This document shows, one piece after another, positions 27,066-34,954 of a stretch of DNA of 64,000 bases (position 1 is the first letter of the stretch; each line of letters starts with the position of its first letter). The position numbers and the translations under genes are program-made. The notes beneath the pieces were generated by a model. The model was given only the letters and a program-made list of their open reading frames with translations. It had not been told where the DNA came from and made no database searches. Source of the DNA: CAZSSH01 sp964609825 (GTDB lineage: Bacteria > Verrucomicrobiota > Lentisphaeria > Victivallales > Victivallaceae); NCBI GenBank assembly GCA_964609825.1, contig CAZSSH010000010.1, forward strand, positions 496,001 to 560,000. The letters are read 5' to 3'.

Positions 27066-27338
27066 TCAGGACGGTTTGGCCGCCTGAGCTTTTTGCAAGT
27101 ACAATTTGAGGGCGCTGGCCAACTGATCGGGGCAGGAGGTGGGCTTGCCGCCGCACTTGGTGCCTTCGAGCGCGCTTACGGCATCTTCGACTTTCATATC
27201 CTTGACGAGTTTGGAGATGCCGATGAGATTGCCGGGGCAACCGCCGCGGAATGCGACTGACTTGATGACACCCTCTTCGATTTCGATTTCGATGGCCTGA
27301 CTGCAGACCAATTCACTGGTATTAAAGATATATTTCAT
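27066..27338 (-). CDS. TSCPD domain protein (TIGR03905-type)
   Basis: A 90-aa protein with the TSCPD layout: FRGGCPGNLIGISKLVKD, then CGGKPTSCPDQLASAL. The same domain caps some B12-dependent ribonucleotide reductases and is also found, as here, as a stand-alone protein in anaerobes. The four Cys could bind a metal or redox-cycle. GAGAGG stands before the ATG. It is a single-gene unit with no functional link to its neighbours visible. Confidence 0.85.
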   Translation of the reverse strand: MKYIFNTSELVCSQAIEIEIEEGVIKSVAFRGGCPGNLIGISKLVKDMKVEDAVSALEGTKCGGKPTSCPDQLASALKLYLQKAQAAKPS

Positions 27339-27442
27339 AGATTTTCCTCTCTCAAATTACACAAATAACCGGATCAATATGCATAATATATTATGATTGT
27401 ATTGATTTTTCAAAAAAAAATGGAAAAAAAAAGACCCGCAAC

Positions 27443-27471
27443 TTGCAAAAAGAATTATCATAGGCTAGAAT
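27443..27471 (+). promoter_or_regulatory. Sigma-70-type promoter for the tandem one-TM genes
   Basis: TTGCAA (27443-27448), a 17-base spacer, TAGAAT (27466-27471), 60 bases before the ATG at 27532. Confidence 0.6.
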
Positions 27472-27531
27472 ATAACCAGTGCCTTTTCGTATCACGACCC
27501 AAGATATCTCAAAATTAACCCGGAGATTAAC

Positions 27532-28308
27532 ATGGCAGATTCAGTAGTGAAAGAAGAAGCGGTGCCGCCCGCCGGCGATTGCGCCGGCGAGTTGACGGCA
27601 AAACTCCAGCAGATCCAAAATGACATTGAGGACATCCAAAAACGGCGCAAGCAGCAGGCATATGCTTCGACGCTCGGGGTTTTGGTCATCGTGGCATTGA
27701 TCGCCATTTTTGTCTATCAGTTAAAATCGGTCGCTTCGGCGGTCGATCCCAACACGGTGGTGCGCTGCATGGCCGACAATGCCGGCATCATCACTCACTC
27801 GCCGGAAGTCGACGCGGTGGCGGCGGACCTCAAAAATGTCTTTTTCCCGACTCTAAAAGAAAATTTGGTCACCCAGTTTAAAGCCCATTTGCCCGACTAT
27901 CAAAATGAATTGGTCGCCGCCGGCAACGGGCTCAAAGATTACGCGTTTGCGGGGATCAAGGGACGCACTCAAGCCGTCGTCGCCGAAATTCTGCCGCCGT
28001 TGGAAAAGCGGATCAAAGCGCGTTATCCTGACATGACCGATGCCCAATTGCATGACCTTCTGAAGGTATTCGGCGCCGAATTGTTTGATGCGTTTGTCGA
28101 CCGCGAGCAAAAGCGTGTGGCCGAAATTTCCGATCATTTGGCAACGCTCAACGACACTGTCAACAGTTACAAAAAGCTTGATGACTACAAAACCATCAGT
28201 GAAATGGACCGCGGCATGGTCGAAAACATGCTTGTCGAGTCGATGCTTGAGCTGTGGATCTGTCACTTGAACCCCGAAAAAGCCGCCGCGCCGGTCGCAA
28301 AGGAGTAA
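27532..28308 (+). CDS. Single-pass membrane protein of unknown function, first of a tandem pair
   Basis: A 258-aa protein: a short N-terminal segment with a coiled-coil-prone stretch (LTAKLQQIQNDIEDIQKRRK), one membrane helix at about residues 43-63, and a 190-residue helical outer domain with little Cys. GGAG stands 6 bases before the ATG. The same layout (short coiled N-terminus, one helix, helical domain of similar size) recurs in the gene that follows 4 bases later, which suggests an old duplication and a hetero-oligomer in the envelope. No family is recognised. Confidence 0.6.
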   Translation: MADSVVKEEAVPPAGDCAGELTAKLQQIQNDIEDIQKRRKQQAYASTLGVLVIVALIAIFVYQLKSVASAVDPNTVVRCMADNAGIITHSPEVDAVAADLKNVFFPTLKENLVTQFKAHLPDYQNELVAAGNGLKDYAFAGIKGRTQAVVAEILPPLEKRIKARYPDMTDAQLHDLLKVFGAELFDAFVDREQKRVAEISDHLATLNDTVNSYKKLDDYKTISEMDRGMVENMLVESMLELWICHLNPEKAAAPVAKE

Positions 28309-28312
28309 TATC

Positions 28313-29077
28313 ATGGAAGACTGCAAAAAAATTGCCGAAGCGGTAGAGCAACTTTCGCAAAAACTGGCCGCCGAAAAGAAGTTTTTCGAAACCTCGTTTC
28401 GCCGTACCGTTATCCTCTACGGCTTGTTGATCATCATTGTCGCCGGGTATACAACCTTTATTGTCACCCAGCTGGAAAAAAGCCTGACCTCCGAAAATGT
28501 CGCGGTGATGCTTAACAATCATATCGCCGGAATGTTGCCGGGGATGACGCAAAATTTGCGTGATCAGATGAAGCCGAATGCTGAAAAATTGGCCGAGCAG
28601 ATTGTGGTCAGCGGACACGCCCTCATCCCGCAGGCGACCGCGATGGCCAAAGTCCGGATCGATGAAATCCTCGACGAGCAATTCATCAAGATTCTGACCA
28701 GCTACAAGGCCGACTATGCTTCTGAAGTGGAAAATAAGACGATTGAGTTTTTGTCCCGGATCGACATGACCAAAAACGTCGCCGACCGCAAAGCCTTTGC
28801 CAAGGAAATCGTCGACGGGATCAACGGCAAAATTTATTGGCCCGAAGCTGAGATATGCTCTGCGATCACCTCGCTCAATGATGACCTTAATGCGCTCAAA
28901 AACACTCCGGCCAAGCGTCTGACTCGTCAGAAGCTCAATGAGCGCCAGCTGATTTTGTGCTGGCTCAGCATGGTTGAGCGGACGCAAAAAGGCGGCGAGC
29001 TCGATTATCTCTCCAATATGAGTAATCTCGTGTATGATATTTCAGAGGGCTTGTCTGTGAAGCCAGCGGTCAAGTAA
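28313..29077 (+). CDS. Single-pass membrane protein of unknown function, second of a tandem pair
   Basis: A 254-aa protein with the same plan as the upstream gene product: an amphipathic N-terminal helix (IAEAVEQLSQKLAAEKKFF), one membrane helix (about 31-53), and a long helical domain outside. AAGGAG lies 7 bases before the ATG. Direct sequence identity to the first protein is low by eye, so paralogy is inferred from architecture and position. A strong terminator follows, which defines a two-gene operon with the promoter at 27443. Confidence 0.6.
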   Translation: MEDCKKIAEAVEQLSQKLAAEKKFFETSFRRTVILYGLLIIIVAGYTTFIVTQLEKSLTSENVAVMLNNHIAGMLPGMTQNLRDQMKPNAEKLAEQIVVSGHALIPQATAMAKVRIDEILDEQFIKILTSYKADYASEVENKTIEFLSRIDMTKNVADRKAFAKEIVDGINGKIYWPEAEICSAITSLNDDLNALKNTPAKRLTRQKLNERQLILCWLSMVERTQKGGELDYLSNMSNLVYDISEGLSVKPAVK

Positions 29078-29089
29078 ACCGTTCCCTTT

Positions 29090-29119
29090 AAGGCGCCGTT
29101 ATGATGCGGCGCCTTTTTT
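29090..29119 (+). terminator. Rho-independent terminator after the tandem one-TM genes
   Basis: AAGGCGCCG (29090-29098), an 8-base loop, CGGCGCCTT (29107-29115), then a T run to 29119. The T run touches the stop codon of the convergent AraC gene. Confidence 0.85.
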
Positions 29120-30002
29120 ATTGCCTGACCTCGGAAGGGGCGCAACCAAAACGCTGTTTGAATTTACGGGAAAAGTAAGAGAGATCGGTAAAACCGCAGC
29201 TCCCGGCGATTTCGCTGACCCGGAAGTTGCTGTTTAAGAGCATCGCATGCGCGTAATCCAGCCGTTTGGAGTTGATGTAATCCTTGACGGTCTTGCCGAA
29301 CGTCTGATGAAACACGCTGGAAAGATAATTGGGCGAGCACCCGATGACTTTGGCCACTTCGCGCACTTCAGGAAAGAGTGTCGGGAAGTGGTCGTTGATG
29401 TACTGCATCGCCTGTTGAGCCAAAAAATGGTTGTCACGCAACTCATCCGGGTGCTTGTAATCCTCGAGCTCCAGCAACAAGCTGTACAGGATCGAGCGCA
29501 ATATCTCCTGACGCACTAAATCGCAATTGGCATGGCTGTGGTCCGAATACTCGGCCAGCGCCGAAATCAGATGCATGTGAAATTCCCCGTTGCGCAACTT
29601 GAGGTGACAATAAACCTGCGGTTTGCGGGATTTGCGGTTGACGTAGGCCAAATGCATGCGCGAAGTGGTTTTTTCGCACATCAAGACGAGGTTGATAAAA
29701 CTTTTGCCGTCAAAATTATTGGTCGTTTCACGATGCGGCATCCCCACCGGGACGATCAAGGCATCGCCGGGATACAATTCAATTTTTTCCTCCGGAAAAC
29801 AAAATTGGCAACCGCCCTGATACTGAAAAAAGATTTCCCCGTACAAATGATAATGGAACCCCTCGAGGTTTTGCCAACGCCCCGCCAAATGCGGCATTTT
29901 GACATTGATTTTTTTGGACAAAAAAGAGTTGACAATATCTTTGCAGTACAAGATCGTATTGGCGCCTTTGGCGGTGTCGTCAAAACTCAGCTCGGGTATC
30001 AT
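29118..30002 (-). CDS. AraC-family transcriptional regulator
   Basis: A 294-aa regulator: cupin-type N-terminal domain (HYHLYGEIFFQYQGG, then YPGDALIVPVGMPHRE) and two helix-turn-helix motifs at the C-terminus (VREVAKVIGCSPNYLSSVF and VSEIAGSCGFTDLSYFSRKF). The start overlaps the stop of the Na/phosphate transporter gene by 4 bases, so it is the last gene of that operon. This is unusual, because AraC proteins more often sit beside sugar genes; whether it acts on the transporter or on distant sugar genes cannot be told. Confidence 0.85.
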   Translation of the reverse strand: MIPELSFDDTAKGANTILYCKDIVNSFLSKKINVKMPHLAGRWQNLEGFHYHLYGEIFFQYQGGCQFCFPEEKIELYPGDALIVPVGMPHRETTNNFDGKSFINLVLMCEKTTSRMHLAYVNRKSRKPQVYCHLKLRNGEFHMHLISALAEYSDHSHANCDLVRQEILRSILYSLLLELEDYKHPDELRDNHFLAQQAMQYINDHFPTLFPEVREVAKVIGCSPNYLSSVFHQTFGKTVKDYINSKRLDYAHAMLLNSNFRVSEIAGSCGFTDLSYFSRKFKQRFGCAPSEVRQ

Positions 30003-32452
30003 AATTTTATATAGTGTTTTTGTATTTCCGGGGTGCGCTCGGCGATATTGGACAAATGGTCGCCGATTTTCTCAAGTTCGCCGAGCATTTCAATAAAGAT
30101 AATACTGTTGGCCAGCTGGCATTTTCCTTTGCTGAGGCGCTCCAGATGACTGCCCTCAAATTTGTCCGCGAGCTTATTGATTTTGCGCTCGTCCTTGAGC
30201 GCATCTTTGACACTCTCCAAATCGCCGGGTGTGCTCAAGGCGGCAATGACGTGAGCCGCCTGATCGTTGAGCACCCGCCACATTTTATCGAGATCCTTGC
30301 GTCCCTCGTCGGAGATTTTGCATTTGGTCGCCTTGAGTCTTGCGGCAAGCTTGATGATGTTGTCGGCATGATCGGCAATCCGCTCGGCGTCATTGGTGCA
30401 ATGCATCAGCAATGGTACCAGATTGGACTGGGGCTCGGTAAGCTGACGGCGGGTGATTTGCACCAGATAATCAGTGATAGCAGCTTGCATATTGTCGATT
30501 TCGACCTCCTGCTCAACCAATGACTCGACTTTTTTGCCGTCGACTTTGCCGGCCATAAAGACTTCGTTGACCGCGGTGTCGATCATCCGCCAACCGTCAT
30601 TGACCATGACCTTAAGCGCACTGGCGGTTTGCTCCAAGGCAATGGAGGGAGTGTTGAGCAAATGCGGCTCCAACGTTTGATAGATCACCTTTTCTTTTTG
30701 CCGGATCGGCAAAATCCAGTTGCAGAGCTCGGCGAACTGTTTGATGAAAGGCAGCAGCAGCAAAGCGACAATGATATTGAAAAAAGTATGGGCCATGGCA
30801 ATATGGCGCTCGACATTTTGCGGCTCGGCGGCGAAAACATTGCCGGGGGTGATTTCATTGATAAAATACAAAAACACCGGGATCCGGTCGGGGCCGTAGG
30901 GGAAATAAAATAAAACAATCATCACCAGACTGCCGAAAATATTAAACATTGAGTGGGCGATGGCCGCCTGCTTGGCCACGCGGTTGGCCGGGATGGCCGC
31001 CAGCATGGCGGTAATGGTGGTGCCGATGTTGGTCCCCAGCAACAACGGGATCGAAGTGTAAAAGTTGATGAGTCCGCTCCCGGCCAAGGCGAGGATGATC
31101 CCCATCGCCGCCGAGCTCGACTGGATGACAAACGTGGCCAGCATCCCAATGGCCAACGCGCCCATCACCGAGCCGAAGGGCATGAAGCCGCCGTGGGTCA
31201 CCGGCGTACAGTCAAAAGTGCGGAAAACGTTGACAAAGGAGGGGAGATCACCCAGCTCCTTAAGCTCGACGCTCATCATATTCATCCCAAAAAAGAGCAA
31301 CCCAAAGCCGAGCGTCGTCTCGCCCCAGCCTTTGACAATCTGGCTTTTAAACATCATCATCAGTAAAAAGCCGATGATAATCGCCGGGATCGCCAATCCG
31401 GTCAGGTTAAAGGAGATGATCTGTGCGGTGACGGTGGTCCCGATGTTGGCACCAAAGATAATCCCGATCGACTGGGTGAGGCTTAAAAGCCCGGCATTGA
31501 TGAATCCGATGACCATCACCGTCGTTGCGCTTGAAGACTGGATGATGGCGGTCACCAGCGTCCCGGCCAGCACTGCGACAATGCCGTTTTTGGCAAAAAA
31601 TTGCAATACCTTTTTCATATTTTCGCCGGCAATCTTTTGGATGCCGTCGCCCATCATGGTCATCCCGTAGATAAATAATGCCAGACCGCCGAGGACGGCG
31701 ATGATGACACCGGTGAGATCAAGCCCCATGAGTTTGATGTTTTTATTGCGGATAAAAATATCGCTGTCGGGGTCGGCTACCTCGATCCCAAGGTTGTATT
31801 CGCCGGTTTTGCCGCCGAGCTTGATTTGTGTTTCGGCGATTCCGCGGCTGTCGCTGACCGCAATCGGAGTTTTGATGCTGGCGGTCGTCTTTTTGCCCTC
31901 GACGGTGGAGAGCCAGCGAAAATAAACCGGGACGCCGGCGGCCGGCTGACCGTCTTTGTCAACCAATTTTATCTCGATGGGGCGATCAGTAAACCCGCCG
32001 GCGGCGGCTTCCTGATTTTGTCCCTCAATTTTCATCCCGGTGATGAAACGGGCGGTGATGCTTTTATTTTCGAACCCCTCGGGGATGATCTTGACGTATT
32101 GATCGCCGGTTTGTCTGCCGGCCTTGAGATTGACCGAAACCAAGCCGCCGGCATCGGTGCGGGCGGTGGCGGGAGTGATGACAATCTGACTGTTATCCAG
32201 GGGGACAAAGTGGACGGTGGCGCCGGCGATCGGCGATCGGCTGCCTTCTCCTCCCAAAAGTCCCGGCTCGACCGGTCCCAAAAGCTCGACTTGCAGCGTA
32301 TGTGAAAAATATTCTTCGGGCAGTGCGCACTGCTCGTTGCCGCGCACAATTTTGACTTGATCAACGGTGTGCTCTTCTTTTTCTCCGCAACCATTGAGGA
32401 GCAGGGCGGTCAGGGCGAAAAATACAACGAAAGTTTTGCTGGCAAAATTCAT
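29999..32452 (-). CDS. Lipoprotein-Ig-Na+/phosphate cotransporter-PhoU fusion protein
   Basis: An 817-aa protein in four parts. Residues 1-22 form a lipoprotein-type leader ending LLNGC. About 35-240 hold two Big_1-like immunoglobulin folds (for example GATVHFVPL...TDAGGLVSVNL and DGQPAAGVPVYF...SDSRGIAETQI). About 245-560 form the NptA/SLC34-type transporter with two inverted QSSS motifs (IIQSSSATT and VIQSSSAAM). The rest is a PhoU-like four-helix domain. The transporter plus PhoU is a standard bacterial Na/Pi layout; the exported Ig front with a lipobox is not. I use the second ATG (32452), which has the better Shine-Dalgarno spacing. Confidence 0.85.
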   Translation of the reverse strand: MNFASKTFVVFFALTALLLNGCGEKEEHTVDQVKIVRGNEQCALPEEYFSHTLQVELLGPVEPGLLGGEGSRSPIAGATVHFVPLDNSQIVITPATARTDAGGLVSVNLKAGRQTGDQYVKIIPEGFENKSITARFITGMKIEGQNQEAAAGGFTDRPIEIKLVDKDGQPAAGVPVYFRWLSTVEGKKTTASIKTPIAVSDSRGIAETQIKLGGKTGEYNLGIEVADPDSDIFIRNKNIKLMGLDLTGVIIAVLGGLALFIYGMTMMGDGIQKIAGENMKKVLQFFAKNGIVAVLAGTLVTAIIQSSSATTVMVIGFINAGLLSLTQSIGIIFGANIGTTVTAQIISFNLTGLAIPAIIIGFLLMMMFKSQIVKGWGETTLGFGLLFFGMNMMSVELKELGDLPSFVNVFRTFDCTPVTHGGFMPFGSVMGALAIGMLATFVIQSSSAAMGIILALAGSGLINFYTSIPLLLGTNIGTTITAMLAAIPANRVAKQAAIAHSMFNIFGSLVMIVLFYFPYGPDRIPVFLYFINEITPGNVFAAEPQNVERHIAMAHTFFNIIVALLLLPFIKQFAELCNWILPIRQKEKVIYQTLEPHLLNTPSIALEQTASALKVMVNDGWRMIDTAVNEVFMAGKVDGKKVESLVEQEVEIDNMQAAITDYLVQITRRQLTEPQSNLVPLLMHCTNDAERIADHADNIIKLAARLKATKCKISDEGRKDLDKMWRVLNDQAAHVIAALSTPGDLESVKDALKDERKINKLADKFEGSHLERLSKGKCQLANSIIFIEMLGELEKIGDHLSNIAERTPEIQKHYIKL

Positions 32453-32502
32453 CATTTCCTTTTGCTGGTTAATTTTTGGTTAAAAATTTGTGTAACGTTT
32501 AA

Positions 32503-32531
32503 AATATAGCGTCAAAAACACAATTTCTCAA
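32503..32531 (-). promoter_or_regulatory. Sigma-70-type promoter for the Na/phosphate transporter operon
   Basis: On the minus strand: TTGAGA (32526-32531), a 17-base spacer, TATATT (32503-32508). Confidence 0.55.
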
Positions 32532-32560
32532 GAAAAATTCACAAATATTTTCTTGTAAAT

Positions 32561-32588
32561 TTGCAATTTGAGTGGTAACTTATATTAT
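32561..32588 (+). promoter_or_regulatory. Sigma-70-type promoter for the acyltransferase operon
   Basis: TTGCAA (32561-32566), a 16-base spacer, TATTAT (32583-32588), 49 bases before the ATG at 32638. Divergent from the transporter promoter. Confidence 0.55.
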
Positions 32589-32637
32589 GAACGAAAAAAT
32601 AACGGCACGAGCCTGAAGGAACTCAAATCAAATTTTT

Positions 32638-33417
32638 ATGGCATATTTTGGGGATAAGAATATCATAGAGCCTTCGCCGGTCCTGGTTTCCGGCGGCCGG
32701 TTTATCATCAAAATCGCATCCAACGACGAAGAGCTGCGCCAAGCCTTTAAGTTGCGTTACGAAGTCTTTAAAATCGAGCAGGGCCGTCTGGGTAATATCA
32801 AAGAATCGCTGGACTTTGACCGATTTGACCAGTGTTGCATGCATTTGCTGGTGATCGAAGCCGGCAGCAATCAGGTGGTCGGCACTTATCGGATGCAATC
32901 GGGCGCCCGTTCGCGCGAGCATTTCGGGTTTTACTCCGAGCAGGAGTTCCAATTGTCAAACATTGATCAGATTTGCCGGGAAATTTTTGAGGTCGGCAGA
33001 TCGTGCGTCCATCCGGAGTACCGCAGCGGTGCCGTGGTGGCGCTCTTGTGGGCCGGGATCGTGATTATCAAAAAACGCGCCAATTTCAACTATATGCTCG
33101 GCTGCGTCAGTTTGGAGCACACCGACGAGGTTGTCGGCTGGAGTTTGTATGATTACTTTGTCCGCCAAAATCTGATCACCGACGGTGTCAAGGCCGAGCC
33201 CAAGCCGGCGTACAGTTTGCCGTCGTCCGTCGAGCGGATTACCGATGACGAAAAAATCGTCAAAATGCTGCCGCCCTTGTTTAAAGGATATTTACGCATC
33301 GGCGCCAAGATTTGCGGCAAACCGGCGCTGGACCGGGATTTCGGCTCGATTGATTATCTGATTTGGTTTGATTTTGACAAGCTCCCCGAAAAATACGTAA
33401 AACACTTCAAGGTATAA
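32638..33417 (+). CDS. olsB: OlsB-like GNAT acyltransferase (putative ornithine lipid synthesis, first step)
   Basis: A 259-aa member of the acyl-ACP-using GNAT group: FKLRYEVFKIEQG at the start, DFDRFDQCCMHLLV, a GTYRM strand, and EVGRSCVHPEYRSGAVVALLWAGI, the hallmark of OlsB (ornithine N-acyltransferase, making lyso-ornithine lipid) and of related exosortase-linked enzymes. It is followed 3 bases later by an OlsA-like O-acyltransferase, the classic olsBA order, which supports amino-acid lipid synthesis at the inner membrane face. The only Shine-Dalgarno-like AAGGA is about 20 bases before the ATG. The head amino acid could be other than ornithine. Confidence 0.75.
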   Translation: MAYFGDKNIIEPSPVLVSGGRFIIKIASNDEELRQAFKLRYEVFKIEQGRLGNIKESLDFDRFDQCCMHLLVIEAGSNQVVGTYRMQSGARSREHFGFYSEQEFQLSNIDQICREIFEVGRSCVHPEYRSGAVVALLWAGIVIIKKRANFNYMLGCVSLEHTDEVVGWSLYDYFVRQNLITDGVKAEPKPAYSLPSSVERITDDEKIVKMLPPLFKGYLRIGAKICGKPALDRDFGSIDYLIWFDFDKLPEKYVKHFKV

Positions 33418-33420
33418 ATC

Positions 33421-34164
33421 ATGGGCGTTGTTCGCGCGGGTGTCAAAGTATTTTTGCTGGTGGTTTGGTTTTCCTTTTGCGCCTCGGTTATTTTGGCCAG
33501 GGCGCTTTTTAAGGATAAACTCGCGGCGCGCAAAATTGCCGCCCATGTTATGGGCTTTTGGGCCCGCGGCTGCGCCGCCATCCTCGGGATCAAGATCAAG
33601 GTCAAGGGTGACATCGCCGGTTTTAAGGGTGGCTTGATCGTCTCTAACCATTTGGGATATCTGGATATTTTGATTGAGGGTGCGGTGTTTCCGATTGTGT
33701 TTACCCCCAAAAGTGATATTCGGACTTGGCCGGTGCTGGGGTGGTATGTCAACCTGAGCCGACCGATCTGGGTTGACCGCGCGGCGCGGCAGCAGACAAA
33801 ATTGGTCGCCCAAGAGTGTGAGACCACCCTTAAAAACGAGTTGGCGCTGTTGATTTACCCGGAGGGGACCAGTACCGACGGCGATACTATTTTGGAGTTC
33901 AAATCCACGCCGTTTGAAATTGCCATCAACACCGGCGGCAAAGTCCGTCCGGTGTTGATTCATTACTCGGACGGTCACCAATTTGGCTGGTATGATGACG
34001 AAGTCCTGATGCATCACGTCTGGCGGATATTGAAAACCACCGGATTTGAAGCCGTGGTGACGGTGCTCCCGGAGGAGAGCGTCCGCCCCGGAGAGGATCG
34101 CAAGGCATTTGCCAAACGGATCCATGACCTCATGCTCAATGCTTATCAAGAGGAGAAAATATGA
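33421..34164 (+). CDS. olsA: OlsA/PlsC-like 1-acyl-glycerol-3-phosphate acyltransferase
   Basis: A 247-aa membrane-associated acyltransferase: one N-terminal membrane helix, the H-x4-D motif in VSNHLGYLD, and the YPEGTSTDG motif that binds the acceptor phosphate or headgroup. PlsC-type enzymes make phosphatidic acid; next to an OlsB-like gene the OlsA role, O-acylating the lyso-ornithine lipid, is more likely. AAGGT lies 7 bases before the ATG. The stop overlaps the start of the following membrane-protein gene by 4 bases. Confidence 0.8.
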   Translation: MGVVRAGVKVFLLVVWFSFCASVILARALFKDKLAARKIAAHVMGFWARGCAAILGIKIKVKGDIAGFKGGLIVSNHLGYLDILIEGAVFPIVFTPKSDIRTWPVLGWYVNLSRPIWVDRAARQQTKLVAQECETTLKNELALLIYPEGTSTDGDTILEFKSTPFEIAINTGGKVRPVLIHYSDGHQFGWYDDEVLMHHVWRILKTTGFEAVVTVLPEESVRPGEDRKAFAKRIHDLMLNAYQEEKI

Positions 34165-34940
34165 ATCACAAAATTTTCACGCTCGGGCAATCCATGGTAG
34201 CGGCATGGGAGATGCTGATTGATTTTCCGGTGCCCAAGGAGCTTAAAAAGAGTTTCGGTGCCAAAATACCAGACGGGGTCAAGCTGATCGGGTTTCCGTT
34301 GGTCGGCATGCTGTGCGGCGGCGTCCTTGCTTTGGCCGGGCAGTTTTGCGCCACGGTGTTTAATCCGATTGCCGGGGGCGTGATCTTTTCGCTGTTGACG
34401 CTGGTGTTTTGGGACCTCAAGGACTCGGGACGGAGTTTGGGCGTCCTCGGCTCGTTTGCCGCCCTCAAATTCTCCAAGATTTCCGGCGAAAATATCTGGA
34501 ACAATTTAAACAACAATTTTATGGAGATCAAAAATCCGGCCTCTTTGCTGGTGGTGGTATTTTTGGAAATCTTTAAATTTGCGGTTTTCTTTTTGCTGTA
34601 TCGTTACTCCGGCAAATTGTGGTTGGTGATGGTTTTGGCCGGCGGGTTCTCGGTGCAGGGGTATTTGGCCGGACTGCGGGACATCGCCGGATCGCCGATT
34701 TTGGCGTTTACCCCGGTAGAGGCCAAGCGCATGTGGGTGACGCTGGCGGTAATTTCGCTTTTTATGATGCTTTTTTTCGGTTTCAGCACCTTTTTTGCTT
34801 TTTTGCTGGCGCTGGCGGCCGGTCTGCTGCTGTCACGTTATTACGATGCCACGCTTTCCGGTGTCAATATTGATGTCATTACTTTTGCCGGAGCGGTGAC
34901 CGAGCTCTTGTTGTTATTCTTTAGTTTAATGATGATATAA
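34161..34940 (+). CDS. CobS-like membrane protein with degenerate catalytic motifs
   Basis: A 259-aa polytopic protein. The front (AAWEMLIDFPVP, then IGFPLVGMLCGGVLALA) and the end (a GAVTELLLLF segment) match the layout of CobS, the adenosylcobinamide-GDP ribazoletransferase. The Asp-rich catalytic loop of CobS (GFHxDGLADTxDG) is replaced by FWDLKDSGRSLG, the MRDSRxGxxG motif is lost, and the C-terminal GGxTGDxxGA is now SGVNIDVITFAGA. It overlaps olsA by 4 bases, so it is translated with the lipid genes. No other cobalamin gene is in the window. I infer a diverged headgroup- or lipid-related transferase, not cobalamin synthesis. Confidence 0.55.
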   Translation: MNHKIFTLGQSMVAAWEMLIDFPVPKELKKSFGAKIPDGVKLIGFPLVGMLCGGVLALAGQFCATVFNPIAGGVIFSLLTLVFWDLKDSGRSLGVLGSFAALKFSKISGENIWNNLNNNFMEIKNPASLLVVVFLEIFKFAVFFLLYRYSGKLWLVMVLAGGFSVQGYLAGLRDIAGSPILAFTPVEAKRMWVTLAVISLFMMLFFGFSTFFAFLLALAAGLLLSRYYDATLSGVNIDVITFAGAVTELLLLFFSLMMI

Positions 34941-34954
34941 AGGAAATTTGAGCG

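Noticed and set aside
34161..34940. Calling this gene a functional cobS
   Set aside because: The catalytic Asp motifs of CobS are lost and no other cobalamin gene is near; the overlap with olsA points to lipid metabolism.
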